A DNA stretch of 5,392 bases, taken from contig HF994026.1 of the NCBI GenBank assembly GCA_000436915.1, forward strand, positions 2,799 through 8,190, given 5' to 3'. Within the stretch, counting starts at the first letter, position 1. Every line of letters begins with the position of its first letter. The notes below the pieces were generated by a model. The model did not search any database and was not told where the DNA came from. It saw only the letters and a list, made by a program, of their open reading frames with translations. This DNA is from Prevotella sp. CAG:1092 (GTDB lineage: Bacteria > Bacteroidota > Bacteroidia > Bacteroidales > Bacteroidaceae). Shown in pieces: positions 1-5,392 of the stretch. Both the position numbers and the translations under genes were made by a program.

Positions 1-1
1 T

Positions 2-364
2 TATGCTCAGACATGTCGTTGTATCTTCGACTCTTTGGCTTTGCGCTATCGTCAGGTTATAACATGGCTTAAGGAGTTTGCCGACTTCGATATCGATGTG
101 CTGCATATTATTGGTGGAGGCTCAAAGAATGAATATCTTGACCAGTTTACAGCAAACTCTTGCGGCGTAAAGGTGTTGGCAGGTCCTCAGGAGGGTACAG
201 CTATCGGCAATATCATGCTCCAGGCTAAGGCTGCTGGCATGGTTGACGACATCTGGCAGATGCGCGCCATCATCGCAAATAGCATAGAGCTAAAGGCTTT
301 CGAACCTCAGGACAAGGAGGTTTGGGATGCCGCTTACGAGAAATATCTTGAAATAACAAAATAA
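2..364 (+). CDS. rhaB: Rhamnulokinase, C-terminal 120 residues (5' end outside window)
   Basis: This is the C-terminal part of L-rhamnulose kinase, which phosphorylates L-rhamnulose with ATP to L-rhamnulose-1-phosphate in the cytoplasm, the second intracellular step of rhamnose breakdown. The frame is open from base 2, the first whole codon, to TAA at 362-364, so the gene is cut by the window edge and has no start here; the TTG at 35 is an internal codon. The fragment matches the C-terminal domain of FGGY sugar kinases: a nucleotide-binding loop, IIGGGSKNEY, at fragment residues 36-45, followed by GPQEGTAIGN, typical of RhaB. Full-length family members are about 480-490 residues, so roughly a quarter is visible. 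The gene directly precedes rhaA, 34 bp apart on the same strand, which supports rhamnulokinase over other FGGY kinases such as fuculokinase or xylulokinase. The family call is secure; the specificity rests on motif and context. Confidence 0.93.
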   Translation, partial: YAQTCRCIFDSLALRYRQVITWLKEFADFDIDVLHIIGGGSKNEYLDQFTANSCGVKVLAGPQEGTAIGNIMLQAKAAGMVDDIWQMRAIIANSIELKAFEPQDKEVWDAAYEKYLEITK

Positions 365-398
365 TATTTAATAAAAACGTAAAACTATAAAAACTAAC

Positions 399-1652
399 AT
401 GAAAACAGAATTGGTAACAAAGGCTTATGAAGTAGCCAAAGAGCGTTATGCCGAAATCGGTATCGACACAGAAAAAGTATTGAAGCAGTTGCAGGACTTC
501 CATCTCTCTTTGCATTGCTGGCAAGCAGACGACGTAAAGGGATTTGAGGTACAGGCTGGTGCTTTGTCGGGTGGTATTCAGTCGACAGGTGACTTCCCTG
601 GTGCAGCTCGCAACATAGACGAACTCCGTCAGGATATCCTCAAGGCTAAGAGCCTTATCCCTGGTAACCACCGCTTGAATCTTCACGAGATTTATGGCGA
701 CTTCAAGGGCAAGGTTGTAGACCGCGACGAGGTGACTGTAGAATACTTCCAGTCATGGATTGATTGGGCTAAGGAGAATAACACTAAGCTCGACTTCAAC
801 TCTTCAAGCTTCTCGCATCCAAAGTCAGGAAACCTTTCTTTGGCTAACCCTGATGAGGGCATCCGTCAGTTCTGGGTAGAGCACACAAAGCGTTGCCGTG
901 ATATCGCTAATGCTATGGGTGAGGCTCAGAATGATCCATGTATCATGAACCTTTGGGTACACGATGGTTGCAAGGACGTTTCTGTAAACCACGCTTTGTA
1001 TCGCAACACTTTGAAGAAGTCGCTCGACGAAATCTTCGAGAAGAAGCAGCCTATGATGAAGGATTGTATCGAGGGTAAGGTATTCGGTATCGGTCTTGAG
1101 TCGTTTACTGTAGGTTCACACGACTTCTATACAGCTTATGCTGCTCAGAACGATAAGATTTTGACTATCGATACTGGCCACTATCATCCAACAGAGTCGC
1201 CAGCTGATAAGGTTTCGGCTGTGCTCCCATTCCTCAAGGAGTTGATGCTCCACGTTTCTCGTCCTGTACGTTGGGACTCAGACCACGTAACAATCATGGA
1301 TGACCCAACACAGGAGTTGTTCTTCGAGATTGTTCGTGCAAATGCTCTCGACCGCGTACACTATGGTCTTGACTTCTTCGATGGTTCTATCAACCGTATC
1401 GGTGCTTACGTTATTGGTTCTCGTGCTGCTCAGAAGTGCATGCTTCGTGCTCTTCTCGAACCAAAGGAGACTATCTCTAAGCTTGAACTTGCTGGCGAAG
1501 GCTACAAGGTGCTCGCTCTTATTGAGGAGCAGAAGGCTATGCCATGGCAGGCTGTATACGACGAGTTCTGCGTTCGCAACAATGTTCCTGTTGGTCAGGA
1601 ATTTATCGCAGACATCGATCAGTATGTTGCTGACGTAACTTCTAAGCGATAA
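399..1652 (+). CDS. rhaA: L-rhamnose isomerase
   Basis: Metal-dependent cytoplasmic isomerase (EC 5.3.1.14) that interconverts L-rhamnose and L-rhamnulose, the first step after uptake. The product has 417 residues against about 419 for the E. coli enzyme, so it is full length. Recognisable blocks are LHCWQADDVKGFE (38-50), SGGIQSTGDFPG (57-68), FNSSSFSHP (133-141), GLESFTVGS (232-240), DTGHYHPTE (258-266), LHVSRPVRWDSDH (284-296) and GLDFFDGSINR (323-333). By analogy with known RhaA structures, the two-metal site should use D258, H261, H285, D293, D295 and D325 plus a glutamate, probably E234; these assignments come from motif position, not a computed alignment. The ATG at 399 gives an N-terminus that lines up with other RhaA proteins. 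Upstream is A-rich with no Shine-Dalgarno sequence, as is usual in Bacteroidetes. It lies between rhaB (34 bp) and rhaT (3 bp). Nothing in the sequence suggests damage. Confidence 0.98.
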   Translation: MKTELVTKAYEVAKERYAEIGIDTEKVLKQLQDFHLSLHCWQADDVKGFEVQAGALSGGIQSTGDFPGAARNIDELRQDILKAKSLIPGNHRLNLHEIYGDFKGKVVDRDEVTVEYFQSWIDWAKENNTKLDFNSSSFSHPKSGNLSLANPDEGIRQFWVEHTKRCRDIANAMGEAQNDPCIMNLWVHDGCKDVSVNHALYRNTLKKSLDEIFEKKQPMMKDCIEGKVFGIGLESFTVGSHDFYTAYAAQNDKILTIDTGHYHPTESPADKVSAVLPFLKELMLHVSRPVRWDSDHVTIMDDPTQELFFEIVRANALDRVHYGLDFFDGSINRIGAYVIGSRAAQKCMLRALLEPKETISKLELAGEGYKVLALIEEQKAMPWQAVYDEFCVRNNVPVGQEFIADIDQYVADVTSKR

Positions 1653-1655
1653 ACA

Positions 1656-2690
1656 ATGGAGATTATTATCGGACTACTTATCATAGCTGCTGGAGCATTT
1701 TGCCAATCCAGCAGCTATGTTCCTATCAATAAGGTTAAGGACTGGAGCTGGGAAAGCTATTGGATAGTACAGGGCGTTTTTGCTTGGCTGATACTTCCAT
1801 TGCTTGGCGCTCTGCTCGCTGTGCCTGCAGGACATAACCTATTTGAACTCTTTACTGTTGCTCCAGGATTTAATATCTGGATGACTATATTCTTCGGAAT
1901 CCTCTGGGGTGTTGGTGGATTGACCTTCGGACTATCTATGCGCTACCTTGGTGTGGCTCTCGGACAGTCTATAGCTCTTGGAACATGTGCAGGACTTGGT
2001 ACCATTATGGGACCTTTGTTGCTCGATTTGTTTTTCCCTGAGCTTAATGCTCTCAATGCACTTACTATATCTGTTGTAATTGGAGTATTGGTTACTTTGC
2101 TTGGTATCGGCGTTATTGGCTATGCTGGCTCTTTGAAGGTTGCATCGTTGTCGGACGAAGAAATGAAGTCGGCAGTTAGCGATTTCAACTTCCCTAAGGG
2201 ATTGGCTATCGCCATCTTGGCTGGTTTGATGAGTGGATGCTTCAACGTAGGTTTGGAGTTTGGTAAGGATATCAACTTCGGTGCAGATACTCCTGACATG
2301 TTTAAAACTCTGCCTGCAACAATGCTCGTTACCTTTGGTGGCTTTATAACAAATGCCATCTACTGCTTCTATCAGAATCAAGTGAACCACACTTGGGGCG
2401 ATTATAAGAAGAAAGCAGTTTGGGGTAATAACCTTATGTTCTGTTTGCTTGCAGGCGCATTGTGGTATAGCCAGTTCTTTGGCTTGTCGTTGGGCAAAGG
2501 ATTCCTCACCGAGGCTCCAACTTTGATGACACTTTCGTTCTGTATCCTTATGGCACTCAACGTTACATTCTCTAATGTTTGGGGCATTATCCTTAAGGAG
2601 TGGGCAGGATGCAATAAGAAGACTATAGCAGTATTGATATTGGGTATTGCTATTCTTGTGTTCTCAACATTCTTGCCACAGATGATTTAG
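1656..2690 (+). CDS. rhaT: L-rhamnose/H+ symporter
   Basis: Inner-membrane permease that brings L-rhamnose into the cytoplasm using the proton gradient (RhaT family, drug/metabolite transporter superfamily). It has 344 residues, the same length as E. coli RhaT. I count about ten hydrophobic segments, roughly at residues 2-20, 35-56, 73-93, 98-125, 134-157, 181-200, 218-238, 256-276, 287-308 and 322-341. Family signatures are NKVKDWSWESYW (25-36), FGLSMRYLGV (91-100), GALWYSQFF (267-275) and ILKEW (312-316). It starts only three bases after the rhaA stop with no visible Shine-Dalgarno motif, so translation is probably coupled to rhaA within one transcript. No outer-membrane SusC/SusD partner is seen in the window, so entry across the outer membrane must be handled elsewhere. 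Identification is firm. Confidence 0.96.
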   Translation: MEIIIGLLIIAAGAFCQSSSYVPINKVKDWSWESYWIVQGVFAWLILPLLGALLAVPAGHNLFELFTVAPGFNIWMTIFFGILWGVGGLTFGLSMRYLGVALGQSIALGTCAGLGTIMGPLLLDLFFPELNALNALTISVVIGVLVTLLGIGVIGYAGSLKVASLSDEEMKSAVSDFNFPKGLAIAILAGLMSGCFNVGLEFGKDINFGADTPDMFKTLPATMLVTFGGFITNAIYCFYQNQVNHTWGDYKKKAVWGNNLMFCLLAGALWYSQFFGLSLGKGFLTEAPTLMTLSFCILMALNVTFSNVWGIILKEWAGCNKKTIAVLILGIAILVFSTFLPQMI

Positions 2691-2722
2691 AATTTTGGTT
2701 AGATTAGAATAATTGATATGAA

Positions 2723-2768
2723 AAAGGCGTGCAACGGATTTCCTTTCGGATTTCAGTTGTACGCCTTT
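2723..2768. terminator. Bidirectional intrinsic terminator between convergent rhaT and rhaD
   Basis: The arms at 2723-2735 (AAAGGCGTGCAAC) and 2756-2768 (GTTGTACGCCTTT) pair over 13 positions: 12 Watson-Crick pairs plus one G-U wobble in the plus-strand RNA. The loop is 20 nt and contains a small TCC/GGA sub-stem. The stem starts 32 nt after the rhaT stop and lies 22 nt beyond the rhaD stop on the other strand, so it is placed to end both transcripts. The two directions are not equal. The plus-strand RNA has the better stem but only a UUU run before AA. In the minus-strand RNA the wobble becomes an A-C mismatch, but five U residues follow the GC core. Termination in both directions is inferred from structure. 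Confidence 0.85.
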
Positions 2769-2790
2769 AACTATATATTTATTCAGTTAG

Positions 2791-3600
2791 TTATTTTGGC
2801 AAGTTGAATGCCACGCTCATCTCGTGCATCTGCTCCTGCGACATACCGTCAGGCTCAAAGCCCATGCACTTGGCATCGATGTATATCTTAGCGCTCTTAG
2901 AGAGAACGTCAATCTGGTCGAAAGCATCCATAGCATCAAGACCCTTAGCAAAGACTCCGTGCTTCTCCCACATTACAACATCGTAGTCTTCAAGCTCTGC
3001 GAGTGTGGCATCAGCAAGCTTAACGCTTCCTGGCAACTCGTAAGGCACAATGCCGAGACCTAATGGGCAGAAAGCCTTTGTTTCAGGAATCATGCTCCAA
3101 AGAATGTTTGTAAGCACGTCTTTACCCATGAACTTCTTGTTGTGGCTCATAGCGATGAGCTCGATAGGGTGGGTGTGAACGGTTGCCTTGTAAGCAGAAC
3201 CACTCTCAATCATGCGGTTGTGAACAGTAAGGTGGCTTGGCAATTCGCTGGTAGGATTAACCACGTTGTCGGCAATGATAACATAGCTTGCGCAGTCGTC
3301 AAGGATGCGGATTACAGAACCATTCTCCATAGGCTTGCGAGCAAGGTCGCGCATACGCTTACCTGTTCCCTTGCAATAGAAATAGCAACCTTTGAGATAA
3401 GGAAGGGTAACGCCAATCTGCTTAACTTCGCTGATGGCTGGCATCGCTCTAACTTCGTCGTCGATAAGGTCGGTAATGTTTACGGTGATGTTTCCACCGT
3501 TACGCTCAGCCCATCCGTTTTGCCACAGATAGCCTGCTACTTCGGCTGTCATCTCAACTTCAGCAGCGAGAGCAGGACGGCCTTCCAAAATACTTTTCAT
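2791..3600 (-). CDS. rhaD: L-rhamnulose-1-phosphate aldolase
   Basis: Zinc-dependent class II aldolase (EC 4.1.2.19) that splits L-rhamnulose-1-phosphate into dihydroxyacetone phosphate and L-lactaldehyde in the cytoplasm, completing the pathway of the facing rhaBAT genes. The product has 269 residues against about 274 in E. coli, so it is complete. Its fold is the aldolase II/adducin family. Visible site elements are the phosphate-binding NGGN (34-37), the probable catalytic glutamate E119 in NPTSELPSH, zinc ligands H142 and H144 in VHTHP, H214 in WEKHGVFAKG, and E173 in IPETKAF, a further conserved acid. Fuculose-phosphate aldolases are shorter (about 215 residues), and the rhamnose gene context also favours RhaD. 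The ATG at 3600-3598 gives an N-terminus of the expected length. The gene is on the opposite strand to rhaBAT, so it must have its own promoter, probably in 3640-3690. Confidence 0.97.
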   Translation of the reverse strand: MKSILEGRPALAAEVEMTAEVAGYLWQNGWAERNGGNITVNITDLIDDEVRAMPAISEVKQIGVTLPYLKGCYFYCKGTGKRMRDLARKPMENGSVIRILDDCASYVIIADNVVNPTSELPSHLTVHNRMIESGSAYKATVHTHPIELIAMSHNKKFMGKDVLTNILWSMIPETKAFCPLGLGIVPYELPGSVKLADATLAELEDYDVVMWEKHGVFAKGLDAMDAFDQIDVLSKSAKIYIDAKCMGFEPDGMSQEQMHEMSVAFNLPK

Positions 3601-3643
3601 ATTGATTTTATTAAATTAGTAACTTGTATTATTGTTATGATGG

Positions 3644-3651
3644 CAAAGTTA
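3644..3651 (-). promoter_or_regulatory. Candidate -7 promoter element for rhaD
   Basis: Read on the minus strand this is TAACTTTG, an exact match to the Bacteroidetes -7 consensus TAnnTTTG. It lies 43 bp upstream of the rhaD start codon, which predicts a 5' leader of roughly 40 nt. No good TTTG -33 box lies at the usual 19-21 bp; the nearest, TTTA at 3679-3676, is 24 bp away. A missing -33 box would fit a promoter that needs an activator, such as a rhamnose-responsive regulator, but that is inference. Confidence 0.5.
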
Positions 3652-3739
3652 CGTATTATAATTCAATCCTACGCCTAAAGATTTGATTTTTTTACAATAG
3701 GTTTTGATAAGGAGCTTAAGTGGCAGCACTCGGTAATAA

Positions 3740-3763
3740 AAAAGAAAACTTCGTATTTCTTTT
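3740..3763. repeat. AT-rich inverted repeat, possible operator
   Basis: Perfect 8 bp arms, AAAAGAAA (3740-3747) and TTTCTTTT (3756-3763), flank an 8 bp spacer. The right arm overlaps the TTTG -33 box of the promoter for the 201-residue gene, so a protein bound here could compete with the sigma factor. The arms have one G-C pair each and sit in a low-complexity A/T stretch, so chance is a real possibility. It is unlikely to be a terminator because the stem is weak and no gene ends here. Confidence 0.3.
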
Positions 3764-3791
3764 GTTATTCCACTCGTTTGCACTATCTTTG
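3761..3791 (+). promoter_or_regulatory. Bacteroidetes housekeeping promoter for the 201-residue gene
   Basis: The -33 box TTTG (3761-3764) and the -7 box TATCTTTG (3784-3791) are separated by exactly 19 bp. This fits the consensus TTTG-N19-21-TAnnTTTG recognised by the Bacteroidetes primary sigma factor. The -7 box ends only 4 bp before the ATG at 3796, so transcription should start within a few bases of the start codon. It also argues against the in-frame TTG at 3778, which lies upstream of the -7 box and would not be transcribed from here. Confidence 0.85.
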
Positions 3792-3795
3792 CAGT

Positions 3796-4401
3796 ATGAA
3801 TCTTCAAGATACAACAACAGTAAAATGGAGCGAGAATGTAATTATCGCTGATGCTGACTATGTAGACCATGTGGCTTTCGACCTCACGGTTAACTTTGAA
3901 CGTATGCTGGGCAGACGTGTTCATGCTGCAGATATCAGTCAATGGGCAGTATGCGTGGCACTTGATGGTGGACTAAGACCTGGCGAACATGAAACTCAGT
4001 TGGTGTTAGTGCACAATCGCGACTCTAAGAAGATGGACAACTTCAAACCATCTGACTATGAAACAGAACTGAATGCCCAGGCTTTCAAAGATGAACAACT
4101 TGGAGAATTCCTTGTTACATCTCTTCCGGTAGAAGATATGGTGACAAAGAATCAGTTTATGGTTGAACTGCTTCAGGCTGTGTTGGCTCAAGAACCTGTT
4201 AAGCGTATTATGGTAATACCAAATGCTGATACTCCTGAGCTATATGACGAATTGCGCCATGTGCTGAAGAATGTAGACGATGAGCAGAAACGTGTCACTC
4301 TCTTCGCTATGCAACCTATGATGGGTGGCAACTTCCGTCAGGAGATACTCGGATATTCTCTTCTTAGCGCTTTGGGTATCAGAGCTGATGAGATAAAATA
4401 A
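3796..4401 (+). CDS. Conserved hypothetical protein (201 aa), possibly DUF6621 family
   Basis: Function unknown. I chose ATG 3796 over the in-frame TTG at 3778, which would add six residues but lies upstream of the promoter -7 box. The 201-residue product has no signal peptide, membrane segment or cysteine cluster, and looks like a soluble, acidic, mixed alpha/beta cytoplasmic protein. Recognisable stretches are NVIIADADYVDHVAFDL (14-30), an early VNFERMLGRRV segment, WAVCVALDGGLRPGEHE (50-66) with QLVLVHN just after it, a central GEFLVTSLPVEDM, KRIMVIPNAD towards the C-terminus, and a final GYSLLSALGIRADEIK. From memory this resembles a Bacteroidales-restricted family of unknown function (DUF6621), but I cannot confirm that by search. 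No catalytic motif is evident. It is the first gene of a probable two-gene unit with the polyamine dehydrogenase 42 bp downstream, so a role linked to that gene is possible but unproven. Base composition and codon use look like those of its neighbours, arguing against recent transfer. Confidence 0.88.
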   Translation: MNLQDTTTVKWSENVIIADADYVDHVAFDLTVNFERMLGRRVHAADISQWAVCVALDGGLRPGEHETQLVLVHNRDSKKMDNFKPSDYETELNAQAFKDEQLGEFLVTSLPVEDMVTKNQFMVELLQAVLAQEPVKRIMVIPNADTPELYDELRHVLKNVDDEQKRVTLFAMQPMMGGNFRQEILGYSLLSALGIRADEIK

Positions 4402-4443
4402 AACTTTCAATATAGAATATTAAACATTAAAAAATAATAGTAA

Positions 4444-5392
4444 ATGAGCAAAGTACTTATGATTGGTGCCGGAGGTGTAGCTACCGTTGCGGCATTTAAG
4501 ATTGTTCAGAACTCTGACGTTTTTACAGAGTTTATGATTGCAAGTCGTCGTAAGCAGAAATGTGACGACTTGGTAGCTGCCATTAAGGCAAAGGGATATA
4601 AGGCTGACATCAAGACCGCACAGGTAGATGCTGACGATGTTGAGCAGTTGAAGGCATTGTTCAACGACTATAAGCCTGAACTCGTTATCAACCTTGCATT
4701 GCCTTATCAGGACCTTACAATCATGGATGCTTGTTTGGCTTGCGGATGCAACTATATGGATACCGCGAACTATGAACCAAAGGATGAGGCTCACTTTGAA
4801 TATTCTTGGCAGTGGGCTTACCGTGAGCGCTTTGAGCAGGCTGGTCTTACTGCTATCCTTGGTTGTGGTTTCGACCCAGGTGTAACAAGCATCTTCACAG
4901 CTTATGCTGCTAAGCATCATTTCGATGAGATTCAGTATCTCGATATCGTAGACTGCAATGCAGGTAACCACCACAAGGCTTTCGCTACAAACTTCAACCC
5001 TGAAATCAACATCCGAGAGATTACTCAGAAGGGCCTTTACTATGAGAATGGTAAGTATATCGAGACTGAGCCAATGGAGATTCATAAGCCATTGACTTAT
5101 CCTAATATCGGTCCTCGCGAATCTTACCTCTTGCACCATGAGGAGATTGAATCGTTGGTTATCAACTATCCAACTATCAAGCGTGCACGCTTCTGGATGA
5201 CATTCGGTCAGCAGTATCTCACATATCTCGACTGCATCGAGAACCTTGGCATGAGCCGTATCGACGAAATTGAGTATGAGGCTCCATTGGCTGATGGTAC
5301 AGGTACAGCTAAGGTTAAGATTGTGCCATTGCAGTTCTTGAAGGCTGTGTTGCCTAACCCACAGGATCTTGGCGAGAACTATGAGGGCGAGA
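4444..5392 (+). CDS. Carboxynorspermidine/carboxyspermidine dehydrogenase, N-terminal 316 residues (3' end outside window)
   Basis: Saccharopine-dehydrogenase-family enzyme expected to condense L-aspartate-semialdehyde with a diamine and reduce the product with NADPH to carboxynorspermidine or carboxyspermidine (EC 1.5.1.43). A separate decarboxylase, NspC, then yields the triamine; no nspC is in the window. The frame opens at ATG 4444 and has no stop by 5392, giving 316 whole codons of roughly 400 expected. A Rossmann nucleotide-binding motif, GAGGVATVAAFK (residues 8-19), opens the protein. Family stretches follow: LALPYQDLTIMDACL (84-98), YMDTANYEPKDEAHFEYSW (104-122), LGCGFDPGVTS (139-149), NAGNHHKAFATNFNPEINIRE (from 172), NIGPRESYLLHHEE (221-234) and FWMTFGQQYLT (250-260). 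These resemble the Bacteroides enzyme more than lysine-pathway saccharopine dehydrogenases. Upstream is a 42 bp A/T-rich gap with no TAnnTTTG promoter, so it is probably co-transcribed with the unknown gene. A glycine/alanine-rich stretch near 280-290 looks like a loop insertion. Confidence 0.92.
   Translation, partial: MSKVLMIGAGGVATVAAFKIVQNSDVFTEFMIASRRKQKCDDLVAAIKAKGYKADIKTAQVDADDVEQLKALFNDYKPELVINLALPYQDLTIMDACLACGCNYMDTANYEPKDEAHFEYSWQWAYRERFEQAGLTAILGCGFDPGVTSIFTAYAAKHHFDEIQYLDIVDCNAGNHHKAFATNFNPEINIREITQKGLYYENGKYIETEPMEIHKPLTYPNIGPRESYLLHHEEIESLVINYPTIKRARFWMTFGQQYLTYLDCIENLGMSRIDEIEYEAPLADGTGTAKVKIVPLQFLKAVLPNPQDLGENYEGE

Noticed and set aside
35..37. TTG as the start of a short 109-residue gene
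   Set aside because: The frame is open to the left edge and the protein is the C-terminal domain of rhamnulokinase, so this is an internal leucine codon.
1932..2390. 152-codon minus-strand frame opposite rhaT
   Set aside because: It is antisense to a full-length transporter, with a His/Gln/Ser-rich translation typical of reading hydrophobic-gene codons backwards.
3142..3678. 178-codon plus-strand frame opposite rhaD that runs into the intergenic region
   Set aside because: It is almost entirely antisense to rhaD, whose active-site motifs are intact, and its translation has no family features.
3778..3795. TTG start adding six residues to the 201-residue protein
   Set aside because: The codon lies upstream of the -7 box at 3784-3791, so it would not be in the transcript from that promoter; ATG 3796 is the better start.
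3649..3942. 97-codon minus-strand frame spanning the divergent intergenic region
   Set aside because: It overlaps the promoter and the start of the 201-residue gene, and its translation is low-quality with no motif.
4409..4421. Small AATAT/ATATT hairpin between the unknown gene and the dehydrogenase
   Set aside because: It has only 5 bp A/T arms with a 3 nt loop in A/T-rich DNA and no U-tract, so it is not credible as a terminator or operator.
4420..5139. 239-codon open frame on the minus strand opposite the dehydrogenase gene
   Set aside because: It is wholly antisense to a strongly recognisable family protein, its translation is rich in Leu/Ser/Val/Cys with no domain, and no promoter points into it. 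It is a shadow frame.

Overview
The window looks like chromosomal DNA from a Bacteroidales bacterium, most likely Prevotella or a close relative. Four things suggest this: protein similarity to Bacteroides/Prevotella homologues as I remember them; A-rich, Shine-Dalgarno-poor gene starts; a textbook Bacteroidetes promoter (TTTG, 19 bp, TAnnTTTG) before the fifth gene; and a carboxynorspermidine-type dehydrogenase of the form Bacteroidetes use for spermidine synthesis. The species call is inference. No RNA genes, insertion sequences, CRISPR arrays or phage genes were seen.

Region 1 (1-3600) is an L-rhamnose catabolic locus. The plus strand carries the 3' end of rhamnulokinase (rhaB), L-rhamnose isomerase (rhaA) and the L-rhamnose/H+ symporter (rhaT), closely packed and probably one operon. 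L-rhamnulose-1-phosphate aldolase (rhaD) lies on the minus strand, facing rhaT. A strong hairpin between the two stop codons probably terminates both transcripts. Together the genes import rhamnose (RhaT), isomerise it to rhamnulose (RhaA), phosphorylate it (RhaB) and split it into dihydroxyacetone phosphate and L-lactaldehyde (RhaD). No regulator, mutarotase or lactaldehyde reductase is in the window.

Region 2 (3601-3795) is a 195 bp divergent intergenic region. It holds a clear plus-strand promoter, a weaker minus-strand candidate for rhaD, and an AT-rich inverted repeat touching the plus-strand -33 box.

Region 3 (3796-5392) holds a 201-residue protein of unknown function, then the first 316 codons of a carboxynorspermidine/carboxyspermidine dehydrogenase that runs off the window. 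They are 42 bp apart on the same strand and are probably co-transcribed. The promoter lies so close to the first ATG that the mRNA is predicted to be leaderless or nearly so.

Most of the window is ordinary metabolism, and I see no convincing undescribed defence or mobile system. The items most worth a second look are the leaderless promoter, the unknown protein coupled to a polyamine gene, and the inverted placement of rhaD.
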